The notes under the pieces: model-generated
Told to the model about the DNA's origin: nothing
Seen by the model: only the letters and a program-made list of their open reading frames with translations
Databases searched by the model: none
In this document: piece by piece, positions 17,933 through 28,177 of the stretch
How the letters are laid out: the number at the start of each line of letters is the position of its first letter
How positions within the stretch are numbered: position 1 is the first letter of the stretch
Assembly: GCF_004116335.1 (NCBI RefSeq)
Contig: NZ_PDKN01000002.1
Span: forward strand, 62,001 to 126,000
Direction of reading: 5' to 3'
Source: Candidatus Marinarcus aquaticus
Lineage (GTDB): Bacteria > Campylobacterota > Campylobacteria > Campylobacterales > Arcobacteraceae
DNA: 64,000 nt
Position numbers and translations under genes: made by a program

Positions 17933-20800
17933 TGAGATGATGAAAGAAGAGCCTTTTAAGCTCTCTTTTGTAACCTCTTTATAGAGTATTTGACCACTGA
18001 AAGTGTGTTCAATAAGGGTTTGACAAATATAGAGTCCAAGCCCTGTACCCATCTCTTTGGTTGTATAGTAAGGTTCAAAAATTCTCTTAGAATCTGATGT
18101 GTTAATTCCACCTGCTAAATCATTGATGATGATTTCGACAAGACTCTTTTTGTTTTTTATAATAATCTCAATAAAACGTTGCTTTGGAGTTGCATTGCTT
18201 AGAGCTAAAATGGCATCTTTACTGTTATTCAAAAGGTTTAGAACCACTTGTTTTAAATCACTTGGAGAACCCATCAACGTCACATCATCTTTGCACTGCT
18301 CAATCGGTATTAATTGCGAGTTTGAGTCTTCACACATGACGTCAATAGTAATATTGTGTGCTTTAAATTGTGCCCAAGAGAGTTTGATGACCTCTTCAAT
18401 ATTTTTATATAAACCAAACTCAACTCTTTGATCTGTTTTCGTAAAAAAGTTTCTGAATTCATCAATGGTATCGGACATAAGTTGCAGTTGTTGCATGATC
18501 TCATTTTTGGAGTTATGTAAATAGGTCTCATCCAACTCTTCATATTTATAAGCATACGTCAAATCTTGCATGGTGATACCAATAGAGTTTAAGGGTTGTC
18601 TCCATTGGTGGGCAATGGCAGCAACCATTTCACCCATGGAAGCGAGTTTAGATTGTTGCATTAAAAGCAGTTCTTGCTGTTTCTCTTTGTTAACCAGATG
18701 TTTGATTTGAGTGATGTCTTGACAGGTACCAAATAGTTGCACAACATCCTCTTCTGCTTTTTTGATTTGACCTTTGGCATGAATGATTTTTTCTTGGTTA
18801 TTGACAAGAATTCGATACTCGGTATCAAAAGGTTTTCCAGTGCGGATGGTGTCATTAATGCGCTGTTTTACATTTTGTTTATCATCGGGATGAATAGTGG
18901 CAAGCATGGTTTCATACTCAAAAGAGCTTTTGTCAGATGTAAGATCAAAAATAGTTTTCATCATTTCAGAACACGTAAATGTGTTCTCTTTTTGTTTCCA
19001 GTCCCAATGTCCCAATGAAGAGATTTTCTCTGCCTCAACCAGACTCTTTTGAGTCTCTTGTAAGTTTTCAAACACTTTTTTTCGTTCACTGATGTCTTCG
19101 ATAACAGCAATAAAATATTCAATCTCATCTTTCTCTTCACTGACATACACTGCTGTTACAGTGAGGTTCACCCAAACAATATGCCCTTTTTTGTGAATGT
19201 ACCGTTTTTCAAAGGTATAGATGTTGATCTCTTTTCGGATAAGTTGGTGTACCAATTCTAAATCTTTTTCTAAATCATTGGGGTGAGTGATGTCTTGAAA
19301 GGTTAAATTTAATATCTCCTCTTCACTGTAACCAATGATGGAGGTAAACTGAGTGTTGGTTCTCCAAAAAGTTCCATCTTCAAGAACCAAAGCAATGCCC
19401 AAGGGCGAAGTTTTAAAAACCGTTTCAAAGAGTTTTTTATTGTGCTTTTCTACACTGATATTTCGCACAGTGCCTATAAAAAAGAGTTCATCGTGAATGA
19501 CCATTTTAGTGATGACCAAACTGATGGGTATGAGTTGACCACTTTTATGCTGACCAAAAAGGTCACGCTCTGAATTAATCACCGTAGAGTGTTGCTCTTT
19601 TTTATAGTTTTTAATGTAGTTGTCATGATTGTCATGGTAAGGGTGCGGCACTAAAATATTGACATTTTTACCAAGAAGTTCCTCTTTGTTGTATCCAAAC
19701 ATTGTTTGTGTGGCTTGATTGATTTGTTGGATAAGGCCTTGTTTATTGATGATGACCATCGCATCAAAGGTATTATTAAAAATAGAGTTCAGACGTACTT
19801 CTCTCTCTTGAAGTTGCCATTTATCATTTTCGATGCGTTTCACATAATTACGGATTATTTTAAGCAGTGGCAGAATGGGAATAATCAAGCCCAACAAAAT
19901 AAAAAGTCCAATTTTTTTGATTTGTTCGTGATAGGATTGCACATAACGTTCTTTGATTTTATACGCAATATAGTAATCATGGTTCATGATTTCTAAATAA
20001 AAAGAGATTAAGTTATTGTTTTTATTACTCATAAAATCATTGAGTTTGATGTGTTCAAACTCTTTTGTGTCATTATATCTCAGAGGAACCTTTAAATATT
20101 TTGACCAATTGAGGTTTTCTAAAGCGTGACTGATAAAATACCCTTCATCATCAATGAGATAAGTATCAACAAATGATGAAGAGAAAACTTCATTGAGCCA
20201 ATCTCCCACATAATAGTTAATCACAATCAGAAATTTTTGATGTTTATATGTAATTGGTGTTGCAATACGGATTGTCTCTCGATACGGTTTTTCAATCTCA
20301 CCAAACTCTTTGTTTAAATCAATACGTGTGAAACCAATTTCATTATCGTCAAGCTGTGAGAACTCTTTAAAATAGTCTCGATGCGATTTATTTTGTAATT
20401 TTTCTTGTGGAACAACAAATACTTTTTTAATACGACTGTCTTGATCAATTTTAACAAGCTCATTTCCTAAAGGGTCAATGATACGTATTTGCATCACATA
20501 ACGATCTGCTTTGACTTGATTTATAAAGAGTTTCTCAAGCTCTTGTTTGGTTTGTACAGAAGGGTTTTGTATAAAGTTGTTGACGGTTTTATTCTCTTTA
20601 AGTGCTTGAATGGTGACTTGTTTATTGTATTTAAAGATATTAACCTGTCGTTGTATGAATTCGTGTTCATGTTCAATTTGAGATTGATATGACTCAATTA
20701 AACTCTCTTTGTTTATTTGAAAGAGTAAATAAAAAACGATTAAAGAGAGAACGAGAGCAATACCTAAAACAATCCAATACTTCTCTTTTTTTAAATTCAT
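17909..20800 (-). CDS. dCache-PAS-PAS-PAS sensor histidine kinase
   Basis: A 963-residue membrane kinase. An N-terminal helix (about 8-28), a periplasmic double-Cache-type sensor (about 35-295) and a second helix (about 302-322) are followed by three PAS/PAC domains (about 340-460, 465-585 and 600-715). The HisKA domain has the phospho-acceptor in AIAHQWRQPLNS, and the HATPase has the N box NLLNNSKDA and G box TGLGLYICQTLI. Its ATG overlaps the stop of the upstream response regulator gene by 4 bases, so the two are made together as a two-component pair. Confidence 0.9.
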   Translation of the reverse strand: MNLKKEKYWIVLGIALVLSLIVFYLLFQINKESLIESYQSQIEHEHEFIQRQVNIFKYNKQVTIQALKENKTVNNFIQNPSVQTKQELEKLFINQVKADRYVMQIRIIDPLGNELVKIDQDSRIKKVFVVPQEKLQNKSHRDYFKEFSQLDDNEIGFTRIDLNKEFGEIEKPYRETIRIATPITYKHQKFLIVINYYVGDWLNEVFSSSFVDTYLIDDEGYFISHALENLNWSKYLKVPLRYNDTKEFEHIKLNDFMSNKNNNLISFYLEIMNHDYYIAYKIKERYVQSYHEQIKKIGLFILLGLIIPILPLLKIIRNYVKRIENDKWQLQEREVRLNSIFNNTFDAMVIINKQGLIQQINQATQTMFGYNKEELLGKNVNILVPHPYHDNHDNYIKNYKKEQHSTVINSERDLFGQHKSGQLIPISLVITKMVIHDELFFIGTVRNISVEKHNKKLFETVFKTSPLGIALVLEDGTFWRTNTQFTSIIGYSEEEILNLTFQDITHPNDLEKDLELVHQLIRKEINIYTFEKRYIHKKGHIVWVNLTVTAVYVSEEKDEIEYFIAVIEDISERKKVFENLQETQKSLVEAEKISSLGHWDWKQKENTFTCSEMMKTIFDLTSDKSSFEYETMLATIHPDDKQNVKQRINDTIRTGKPFDTEYRILVNNQEKIIHAKGQIKKAEEDVVQLFGTCQDITQIKHLVNKEKQQELLLMQQSKLASMGEMVAAIAHQWRQPLNSIGITMQDLTYAYKYEELDETYLHNSKNEIMQQLQLMSDTIDEFRNFFTKTDQRVEFGLYKNIEEVIKLSWAQFKAHNITIDVMCEDSNSQLIPIEQCKDDVTLMGSPSDLKQVVLNLLNNSKDAILALSNATPKQRFIEIIIKNKKSLVEIIINDLAGGINTSDSKRIFEPYYTTKEMGTGLGLYICQTLIEHTFSGQILYKEVTKESLKGSSFIISLPKKSTL

Positions 20801-22803
20801 GATAACTCTTCTAATTTTTCTTTAGAGATAGGCTCACTGAAATAATATCCTTGTGCTAAATCAACACCCAACTCTTGAATCACATCAAATACCTCTTGTG
20901 AATTTACAAATTCAGCAACGGTTTTGATATTGAGCTCTTTGGTAAAACTCAGAATGGATTTTACAATTGAACGACTGCTGATATTTTGATCGATGTCTTT
21001 GATTAAAGAACCATCAATTTTTAAAATATCAATATCCAGGCTAATTAAGTGCGCAAAATTGGAGTAACCCGTACCAAAGTCATCAATGGCAATTTCTATA
21101 CCATGCCCTTTGAGCTTTTCAACAATATCAATTACTTTATTGTAGTTATCAATTCCTTCAGATTCTAATATTTCAATAATTATGCGATTGAATAAATGGT
21201 GCTGTTGTACTTCTTTGATAAGAAAATCGATGGTCTGTTCATCCACAATGTCTTCAATAGAGAGATTAATACTGAACTTCTCTTTGCGTTGTGAAAAGAC
21301 TTCACACGCTTTTTGAATGACCACTTTGGTGATGTCGTTATAAAGACGTGAACGTTTGGCTACTTCTAAAAAGTAAAAGGGAGAAATGACACTTCCATCA
21401 CGTTCGATGTATCGAACCAAACACTCAAATTTTACTGTCTCTTGTGTAATGGTGGAGACTAATGGTTGAAAGTAGATATCAATACGGTCTTCATTTAATG
21501 CATCTTTGATTTTTTTTGTCCATTCAAAGTTGTATTCATATGCTTTTTGTTGGTTTTTATCTTGTGAATACAAAGAGTAGAGTTTGTGCTCTTTTCTGGC
21601 ATCTGAAAGTGCCGATTCAGCCATACCTATGAGCATGTTGTTATTGATATCTTGTGTGTTGGTCACAATTCCATAGGTAATATCAATATCAAAGCTGATA
21701 TTATTCTCTTCAAAGGGCATGAGTTTTATATCTTGTTCCAGTTGATTGATGGTCTCAATAAGTTTCTCACTGCTTTGGTTGTGACTTAAAAGGATAAATT
21801 CATCAGCAGAGATACGATAACACGAACACTCTCTTTGTAAAGAGAGGTATTTGAGTTTTTGTGCAATAAATATCAGAATTTTATCTCCAAAATCAAGTCC
21901 AAAGAGGTTATTGGTTTCATGAAATTTTTCAATATCTAACAAAATGATGGATGCACTTTGAAACTCTTTAAGGTCTTGTGATAGTTTGATTCGATTTGGT
22001 ATGCCTGTGAGTCTGTCGGTGACGATCTCTTTTTGTAAATCACGCTTGTTATTAACCAGTTCAGTGACGTTGTTTTTAATGGAGATAAACTCTTCAATGT
22101 TATTGTTTTCATCTAAAATAGGAGCAATGGTGGTCTCTATATAAAAAGCATCCCCATATTTGGTTTTACTTTTAATGGTGCCATGCCATGTCTGTTTATT
22201 TAAAATGGTTGTCCACATACGTTTGAAAAATGAAGCAGGCATATCTTCATGACGTACAATATTGTGAGGACTACCTATGAGCTCTTCTTGTGTATAACCA
22301 CACAGCTTACAAAAACGATCATTGGCATAGGTGATAGTGCCTTTAATATCGGTTTTAGTGATGTGATTGCTTTTATCAACGACTTCCTTATATTCATTGA
22401 GCAGTTTATTTTTTGCATGGTACGCTTTTTCGATGGTAAGATTTTTCTCTATTTCTTTGAGTTGATATAACAGTTCATCAATATCAATGGGTTTGACCAA
22501 AAAATTTTCAACTTTGAGTTTTATGGCTTTTTGAAAATAAGCAGGTTCACTGAATGCTGAAGCGACAATCACTTTGATAGGCAGATTGAGTTTTCGAATC
22601 TCTTCCACCATTTCAAGACCACTCATTTCAGCCATTTTGATGTCGGTTAAAATGATATCGGGCATTATCTCTGGAATTTTTCTAAGCGTCTCTTTTGCAC
22701 TTGAAAATGCATAAACCACTTCAACTTCTCTTTTAAGAATTTTCTCCAGTTTTTCACGTAAGAATGTTTCATCCTCTACGAGTGCTAATGTTAGATGAAC
22801 CAT
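20797..22803 (-). CDS. Receiver-PAS-GGDEF-EAL response regulator with degenerate GGDEF
   Basis: A 668-residue protein. The receiver (1-125) has E/D pair VEDE, acceptor D in DIILTDIKM and K in FLVKPID. A PAS/PAC domain (about 140-260) follows, then a GGDEF-family domain in which the signature reads SADEF and the I-site RxxD is absent, so it is probably not a cyclase. The EAL domain keeps E in VKFECLVRYIERDG (ECL variant), IAIDDFGTGYSNF and the C-terminal QGYYFSEP, so phosphodiesterase activity is plausible. The downstream kinase gene overlaps it by 4 bases and is its likely phosphodonor. Confidence 0.87.
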   Translation of the reverse strand: MVHLTLALVEDETFLREKLEKILKREVEVVYAFSSAKETLRKIPEIMPDIILTDIKMAEMSGLEMVEEIRKLNLPIKVIVASAFSEPAYFQKAIKLKVENFLVKPIDIDELLYQLKEIEKNLTIEKAYHAKNKLLNEYKEVVDKSNHITKTDIKGTITYANDRFCKLCGYTQEELIGSPHNIVRHEDMPASFFKRMWTTILNKQTWHGTIKSKTKYGDAFYIETTIAPILDENNNIEEFISIKNNVTELVNNKRDLQKEIVTDRLTGIPNRIKLSQDLKEFQSASIILLDIEKFHETNNLFGLDFGDKILIFIAQKLKYLSLQRECSCYRISADEFILLSHNQSSEKLIETINQLEQDIKLMPFEENNISFDIDITYGIVTNTQDINNNMLIGMAESALSDARKEHKLYSLYSQDKNQQKAYEYNFEWTKKIKDALNEDRIDIYFQPLVSTITQETVKFECLVRYIERDGSVISPFYFLEVAKRSRLYNDITKVVIQKACEVFSQRKEKFSINLSIEDIVDEQTIDFLIKEVQQHHLFNRIIIEILESEGIDNYNKVIDIVEKLKGHGIEIAIDDFGTGYSNFAHLISLDIDILKIDGSLIKDIDQNISSRSIVKSILSFTKELNIKTVAEFVNSQEVFDVIQELGVDLAQGYYFSEPISKEKLEELS

Positions 22804-22944
22804 ATTGATTAACCTTCAGTTTAATTCATAATTATTCATTCTAACCAAAAAAGCTGACTTTGACAATAAAGCATAAGGTTAATTTTGATTTTATATTGAT
22901 GTGTAAAGATAGTATGGTTATAGTGGGGCAAAAAAGAGGTTTTT

Positions 22945-24222
22945 ATGTTTACAAGCATACCAGAGTATCATGCTGCGACCAAACACTCTTATTACTCTGT
23001 ACGAAGCATGCCCAATCGATTAGATTGGGACAATCAGCCTTGGGCTTTTAAAAGTTATCCTGAAAATTATTTGGGCATACCTTTAAATTTAAAGTTAGAA
23101 TCACATGCTTTTTTATACTATATTGCGAGCATTGATGCTAAAAAGAGTTATCCTGGGGTAGAGTATTATTTACGAATTAACCCAAGTGCAGGGGCTCTTT
23201 ACCCCAATGAAATCTATTTTCAAAGCAGAAATAATGAAGGCATTGATGATGGGATTTATCATTTGAATATTGCTCAAAATGCCATCACGTTACTTAAACC
23301 CATCAAAGAGGAGGGCATTGAGCCTTTTTTACATTTGAACAAACAAATTGAGGGTTTTATCTTTTTGAATTCAGCTTTATATTACCGAAGTGCTTGGAAG
23401 TATAAAAACAGAGCATTTCGATATTGTTTATTGGATTCGGGACATCTTTTAGGCTGCATTGAAAACAGCTGTTATGTACACGAAAAAGAGTATGAGCTTG
23501 TTTATGATTTTGAAAAAAAGAGGTTGAATACCATGTTTGGTTTTTCAAAAGAGGAGTTTTTCTTGTCTGCATGTGTGGTTGGAAAAACAACTCAAAATTC
23601 TGTATTGCAACTTCAAATGAATTTAGAAAACATCGATGGTACAGGTGTATTTGAAAGAAATGAGATGATTGAAACAGCGTATCAAAATAGTTGTGAAGTA
23701 AGTTATAAAATACCTCAATATTTAAAACCACAATTTCATTACCAAAAAGAGATGTTTAAAGAGGTGATGTTAAAACGAAGGAGCATACGTGGGTTTGAAA
23801 AACGAGCCATTTTAAAAGAGCAACTGCACACTTTGCTTTCTCTTTTAAATCAACCCATCACTTCCGATTGCGATGAACAAATTGATATTTATTATGTCAT
23901 CAATCGAGTTAAAGGGATGCCTTTGGGTTTATATAAAAATGGCGAACTGGTCATTCAAGGGGATTTCGCTTCAAAAGCAGGTTATTTGTGTTTAGAACAA
24001 GAGTTGGGTGCACACAGTGCGGTGACCTTTTTTTTGACCAGCACTTCCAAAAATTATCAAGCGATGTATCAAAAAGCAGGTATTATTGGTCATCGACTCT
24101 ATTTAGGCAGTAATTATATGCACATAGGGTGCAGTGGTATTGGGGCTTATTACGATGATGAAGTGTGTGAGTTTATAAATGAGAATACACAAGTGCTTTA
24201 TGCACTTGCAATTGGTCATTAG
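22945..24222 (+). CDS. SagB/ThcOx-type nitroreductase-fold oxidoreductase
   Basis: A 425-residue protein with two nitroreductase-like halves. The N-terminal half has the family patterns YHAATKHSY and NPSAGALYPNEIYF, YRSAWKYKNRAFRYCLLDSGH. The C-terminal half begins VMLKRRSIRGFEKRAILKEQL and ends with the short FMN-binding strand segment HIGCSGIGAYYDDEV. Related enzymes oxidise azolines in thiazole/oxazole-modified peptides, but no YcaO cyclodehydratase or precursor peptide is seen here. It may serve another FMN-dependent dehydrogenation. AAAGAGG precedes the ATG. The stop overlaps the convergent diguanylate cyclase gene by 4 bases. Confidence 0.82.
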   Translation: MFTSIPEYHAATKHSYYSVRSMPNRLDWDNQPWAFKSYPENYLGIPLNLKLESHAFLYYIASIDAKKSYPGVEYYLRINPSAGALYPNEIYFQSRNNEGIDDGIYHLNIAQNAITLLKPIKEEGIEPFLHLNKQIEGFIFLNSALYYRSAWKYKNRAFRYCLLDSGHLLGCIENSCYVHEKEYELVYDFEKKRLNTMFGFSKEEFFLSACVVGKTTQNSVLQLQMNLENIDGTGVFERNEMIETAYQNSCEVSYKIPQYLKPQFHYQKEMFKEVMLKRRSIRGFEKRAILKEQLHTLLSLLNQPITSDCDEQIDIYYVINRVKGMPLGLYKNGELVIQGDFASKAGYLCLEQELGAHSAVTFFLTSTSKNYQAMYQKAGIIGHRLYLGSNYMHIGCSGIGAYYDDEVCEFINENTQVLYALAIGH

Positions 24223-25478
24223 ATGACTTTACCATCATCAATGACAATTTGATTTCGTCCACCATTTTTAGCATCATACAACAGTTCATCGGCTTTTTTG
24301 ACGGCACTTTCATAGTCGTTGTAACTGCTTCTTAACGCCACTCCTGCACTAAAAGAGATATGAATACGTTGATCTTTATAGATAAATTTGTTGTCTGCAA
24401 CGATGGTTTTGATTCGTTTTAAATACCCTAAGAGTTCTCGTTTGAGTTTATAGTGTACGATGGCAACAAACTCTTCTCCACCGTATCGACACACTACATC
24501 AAGTTCTCTGGTCTGTTTGAGCAGAATTTGAGCAAAAGTTTTAAGTACAGTATCACCTGCATCGTGCCCATAAGTGTCATTGATTTTTTTGAAGTAGTCA
24601 ATATCAAAGAAAACAACGGCATACTCAATGGTATTTCTTTCATAATTACTCTCTATTTTTTTAATCTCTTTTTCATAGGAGCGTCGCGTTAGAAGGCCTG
24701 TTAAGTGATCTGTTGCACTCTCTTTTTGTGCGGTTTCAAGTTCTGCTTCAAGTGTTTTAATACGATCTTCTAAACTGCACACATTGTTTTGATCTTTGGC
24801 CAAGTTTTTATTGACTTGTGACATCTCATTTTCAATGTCTTCAACGGCATTGACCAAACGACTTTGTAAATCGGATAAATCTTTGGGATTGCTTTTTGAT
24901 ATGTCGATGGCTTGAATTTGTGCTTTAATACCTGAAACATTTTCACTTCCAGAGGTATTGTTGGTGATGGCATCATTGAGGTATTTTCCCATAAGTGTTA
25001 CGAGTTTTGCAATGTCTTCGGTTTTTTGTTTGACAAACGCTTTATCCGCATGAAAACGTTCAGTAATAAAGTCTTGCATCTCTTTTTGAATGTCTTCTTC
25101 AAAAATCAAAGCAGGAGAGTTGCCAATTTTAATGTTAAATTTTGCCAGTTTTTCATCCAGTTGCAGACTGATTGATGGAATAAGTGAATTAGATAACATC
25201 TCACTTAATGAACTGACATTTTTAACCGCAATTCGTTCAAGTAAAATAGGAATAAGGTCTTCTGGAGTTTGAATTTTTCGGTTTTCAACCTCTTTAAGCT
25301 CCTCTTCGTTGAGCTTTTGAATAAACTCTTTAAATTTTTTGCAATCTTTCACCGGAACATCAAACTCTTTTGCAACCAAACAGAACTCTTTGTTGTACTG
25401 TGCAGGTGTAGCAAGGATGTTTTTCTCTTTTAAGTTTAAAAACGTTTGCTTAACGACTTTCGCAATCTCTTTACTCAT
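24219..25478 (-). CDS. Diguanylate cyclase (GGDEF)
   Basis: A 419-residue soluble protein. About 250 N-terminal residues form helical and coiled-coil segments without a recognised sensor domain. The C-terminal GGDEF domain has the active GGEEF signature (VVCRYGGEEFVAIV) and an inhibitory I-site RELD five residues before it, so it should make c-di-GMP and be feedback-inhibited. The N-terminal module (FKEFIQKLNEEELKEVE and so on) recurs in other Campylobacterota cyclases as far as I know. It lies 3 bases after yqeY on the same strand. Confidence 0.88.
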   Translation of the reverse strand: MSKEIAKVVKQTFLNLKEKNILATPAQYNKEFCLVAKEFDVPVKDCKKFKEFIQKLNEEELKEVENRKIQTPEDLIPILLERIAVKNVSSLSEMLSNSLIPSISLQLDEKLAKFNIKIGNSPALIFEEDIQKEMQDFITERFHADKAFVKQKTEDIAKLVTLMGKYLNDAITNNTSGSENVSGIKAQIQAIDISKSNPKDLSDLQSRLVNAVEDIENEMSQVNKNLAKDQNNVCSLEDRIKTLEAELETAQKESATDHLTGLLTRRSYEKEIKKIESNYERNTIEYAVVFFDIDYFKKINDTYGHDAGDTVLKTFAQILLKQTRELDVVCRYGGEEFVAIVHYKLKRELLGYLKRIKTIVADNKFIYKDQRIHISFSAGVALRSSYNDYESAVKKADELLYDAKNGGRNQIVIDDGKVI

Positions 25479-25481
25479 AAG

Positions 25482-25925
25482 TTATCCTAATAGTTTTTTC
25501 ACCATTTCATTGATTCTTTTCCCATCTGCTACGCCTGCAAATGTTTTAGTAGCCATGCCCATGACTTTTCCCATGTCTTTCATGGTGGTTGCTCCTACTT
25601 TGGCAATAATCTCTTTCATACCACTTTCAAGCTCTTCATCGCTTAATTGTTTAGGTAAATATGCCTGAAAAACTTCCACTTGTTCAAGCTCTTTGTTGAC
25701 CAACTCATCACGTCCAGCCTCTTTGTATTGAGCGGCAGCTTCTTCTCGTTGTTTGATGCCTCGTTGGATGAGTTTAACAACCTCTTCATCGCTTAAATCT
25801 TTTCTTTCATCCACTTCAATTTGTTTGATCATGGTATTAATCGCACGAATACTGTCTCTTTTGACAATCTCTTTTGCTCTCATTGCTTCTTTTAAATCGT
25901 TTTTCAGTTGTTCTTTCAGACTCAT
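25482..25925 (-). CDS. yqeY: GatB/YqeY domain-containing protein
   Basis: A 147-residue protein matching YqeY: LKNDLKEAMRAKEIVKRDSIRAINTMIKQIEVDERK at the N-terminus and IIAKVGATTMKDMGKVMG in the C-terminal helical domain shared with GatB. The family is thought to have tRNA-amidotransferase-like or tRNA-binding properties, but its role is unproven. GGAGAAAATG gives a good ribosome site. It precedes the diguanylate cyclase gene by a 3-base gap, so they are likely co-transcribed. Confidence 0.9.
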   Translation of the reverse strand: MSLKEQLKNDLKEAMRAKEIVKRDSIRAINTMIKQIEVDERKDLSDEEVVKLIQRGIKQREEAAAQYKEAGRDELVNKELEQVEVFQAYLPKQLSDEELESGMKEIIAKVGATTMKDMGKVMGMATKTFAGVADGKRINEMVKKLLG

Positions 25926-25969
25926 TTTCTCTCCAAATATATCAAAAATTGTTATTTCATTATAATCAA

Positions 25970-27919
25970 TTATTCTTTAAAGCTCTCTACGAGCTCTTCA
26001 AGTTCCAAAAAACGTTCGACTTTCTCTTCATAAATTGCTTTGATCTCTTCAAGCTCCTGTGAAACCGCTACGATGCCTTTTTGTTCATAACATGCGGGGT
26101 TACTTAAACAGGCATTGATTGCTTCAATTTGTGCTTCAATTTGTTCTATCTCTTTAGGCAGTGCATCATAAACAATTTGGTCTTTATAGCTGAGTTTATT
26201 CTGTTTCTTTTTTGCAGGTTGTGTTGTTTTTGAACTGTTAGAATTGTTCAGTTCTTTTTCAAAGCTTTCTAATTCATGAAGCTCTTTTTCAATCTCTAAA
26301 TACTCCGTATAGGGTTGGTAACTCTCAAAGACTTCTCCTTGTCCTTTAAAGACAAAGAGTTTTTTGGCAATTTTATCGACAAAATATCGGTCATGGCTTA
26401 CAAATATCAAGGCTCCTTGGAAGTTTTGCAGATACTCTTCAAGGATATTAATCGTTGGAATATCCAAATCATTGGTGGGTTCATCTAAAACCAAACAGTC
26501 CACTTTTTTAGTAAACAGCAGTGCCAAAGCCACACGGTTTTTTTCTCCACCACTTAATACCCCAATCTTTTTATCCAAGTACTCTCTTGGGAATAAAAAG
26601 TTTTTTAAGTATCCAAAAACATGCAAGTTTCGCCCGTCTTGTAATACAACTCGATCACCTCCATTGGGACAGAAGGTTTCCATGAGGTTTTTAGAGTCAT
26701 CGAGCATCTCTCGGTGTTGATCAAAATATCCAATCTCAAAATCCCCTTTTTTAAATTGCCCTTTGTCTATTTGAAGTTTTCCCATAAAGATTTTAAGCAA
26801 TGTCGACTTTCCACTTCCATTCGGGCCCACAATTGCAATCGTATCTTTTTGTAAAATTCGAGTAGTAAAATCTTTTATGAGCAGTTTATCACCTAAAGAT
26901 TTTTCAATATCATCAAGTTCAAAGAGCATCTTCTTTCTGTTTTGTTGTTTCTCTTCGGTGTTAAAAGATTTTTGTTCTCTTTGAAGTTCCAGACTCATTT
27001 TTCGTATTTGTGCGGGGTTACTTTTGGCCTGTTTTTTAAGGTCGAAATATTCCGCTTTTCGACGTTCATTTCTTTTTCTTCGAGCAGTCACACCTCGTTG
27101 CATCCAGTGTGCTTCTCTTTTAACTAACCGAAGCAGGTTTTCATGGTCTTTTTGCATGTTCTCTAAAATTTGTTGTTTTTGCTCTAAATAACTGCTGTAA
27201 CCACCATTGAACTTTCGTAAAACGCCGCCATCTATCTCAACCACACTTGAAGCGATGTTATCAATAAAGTATCGGTCATGCGAGATAAAAACCAGTGTGA
27301 AGTTGTTCTTTAAAAGAAGACTTTCTAAAAACTCCACCATGTATACGTCGAGGTGGTTGGTGGGTTCATCGAGCAGAAGCACATCGGGTTTTTTAAGCAG
27401 AAGTCCTGCTAAACTTACTCTTCGTTGCTCTCCTCCACTTAAAAGGTTGACGTCTTTAAACTCATACTCTTTGAGTTGAAACTCTTTAAGCACACGTTCA
27501 ATCATATTGTCCAAGTCCCACGCGTTGTGAAAGTCAATAAAGGTTGCCAGATGGGCTTGTTGATTCAGTAAATTTTGATTTTCATAATCTTCAGTTAAAG
27601 CATGCGTGACCTCTTCATACTTATCTTTGGCCTCTTTGAGTTCTGTCAGTTGTGCTTCAATGGCTTGCCGTACAGTCAGGTTATCTGGAAATTTTGGTTG
27701 TTGTGCGAGCATCTCTATTTTAATGGATTTATCAATAGAAATTTCTCCACTGTCAACTTCAACCTCATTCATGATGACTTTCATTAAAGTCGATTTCCCT
27801 TGTCCATTTTGCCCAATCACAGCAACACGCTGTCCTTCAAGAAGTGTAAAATTGACATTTTTTAAAATAACTTTTGTATCGTATTGTTTTGAGATGTTTT
27901 GTAAGTCGACGAGTGCCAT
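25970..27919 (-). CDS. ABC-F family ATPase (Uup-like)
   Basis: A 649-residue protein with two tandem ABC ATPase domains and no membrane part. Walker A motifs are GQNGQGKST and GPNGSGKST, and ABC signatures are LSGGEQRRV and LSGGEKNRV. An arm-like linker rich in Lys/Arg joins them (about 235-320), and the C-terminal 110 residues form a charged coiled coil as in Uup. ABC-F proteins act on the ribosome or on DNA/RNA junctions. Which subgroup this is cannot be fixed by eye, though the coiled-coil tail favours Uup. Confidence 0.88.
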   Translation of the reverse strand: MALVDLQNISKQYDTKVILKNVNFTLLEGQRVAVIGQNGQGKSTLMKVIMNEVEVDSGEISIDKSIKIEMLAQQPKFPDNLTVRQAIEAQLTELKEAKDKYEEVTHALTEDYENQNLLNQQAHLATFIDFHNAWDLDNMIERVLKEFQLKEYEFKDVNLLSGGEQRRVSLAGLLLKKPDVLLLDEPTNHLDVYMVEFLESLLLKNNFTLVFISHDRYFIDNIASSVVEIDGGVLRKFNGGYSSYLEQKQQILENMQKDHENLLRLVKREAHWMQRGVTARRKRNERRKAEYFDLKKQAKSNPAQIRKMSLELQREQKSFNTEEKQQNRKKMLFELDDIEKSLGDKLLIKDFTTRILQKDTIAIVGPNGSGKSTLLKIFMGKLQIDKGQFKKGDFEIGYFDQHREMLDDSKNLMETFCPNGGDRVVLQDGRNLHVFGYLKNFLFPREYLDKKIGVLSGGEKNRVALALLFTKKVDCLVLDEPTNDLDIPTINILEEYLQNFQGALIFVSHDRYFVDKIAKKLFVFKGQGEVFESYQPYTEYLEIEKELHELESFEKELNNSNSSKTTQPAKKKQNKLSYKDQIVYDALPKEIEQIEAQIEAINACLSNPACYEQKGIVAVSQELEEIKAIYEEKVERFLELEELVESFKE

Positions 27920-28177
27920 AAGTGTAAAATTGTCCTTATAATAATAAAAATAGATATGGGTTTTAAAGTGATAGTGTATCGTAAAATGAGTTAAGGCTTG
28001 TTTCTTAAAACCAGAAGTTGTTTCTAATCTTTTTTATGCAGTCATTTGTCACTAAAAGATTGGAAGACTTAATGTGTTGTGTTAAACAAGCCATGTAATT
28101 AATTTGTCACTTCCAAAAAGCTATCATTATAAACATGCAATGCATTTGTTTGCATAAGTCTAAAAGAAGAGAGCACA

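Noticed and set aside
18099-18431. Plus-strand open frames inside the histidine kinase gene
   Set aside because: They are antisense shadows of a well-supported kinase gene and encode no recognisable protein.
22945-24222. Thiazole/oxazole-modified peptide cluster
   Set aside because: Only the SagB-like enzyme is present; no cyclodehydratase, transporter or precursor seen.
27606-27941. Plus-strand open frames inside the ABC-F gene
   Set aside because: Antisense shadows; Walker and signature motifs on the minus strand settle the coding strand.
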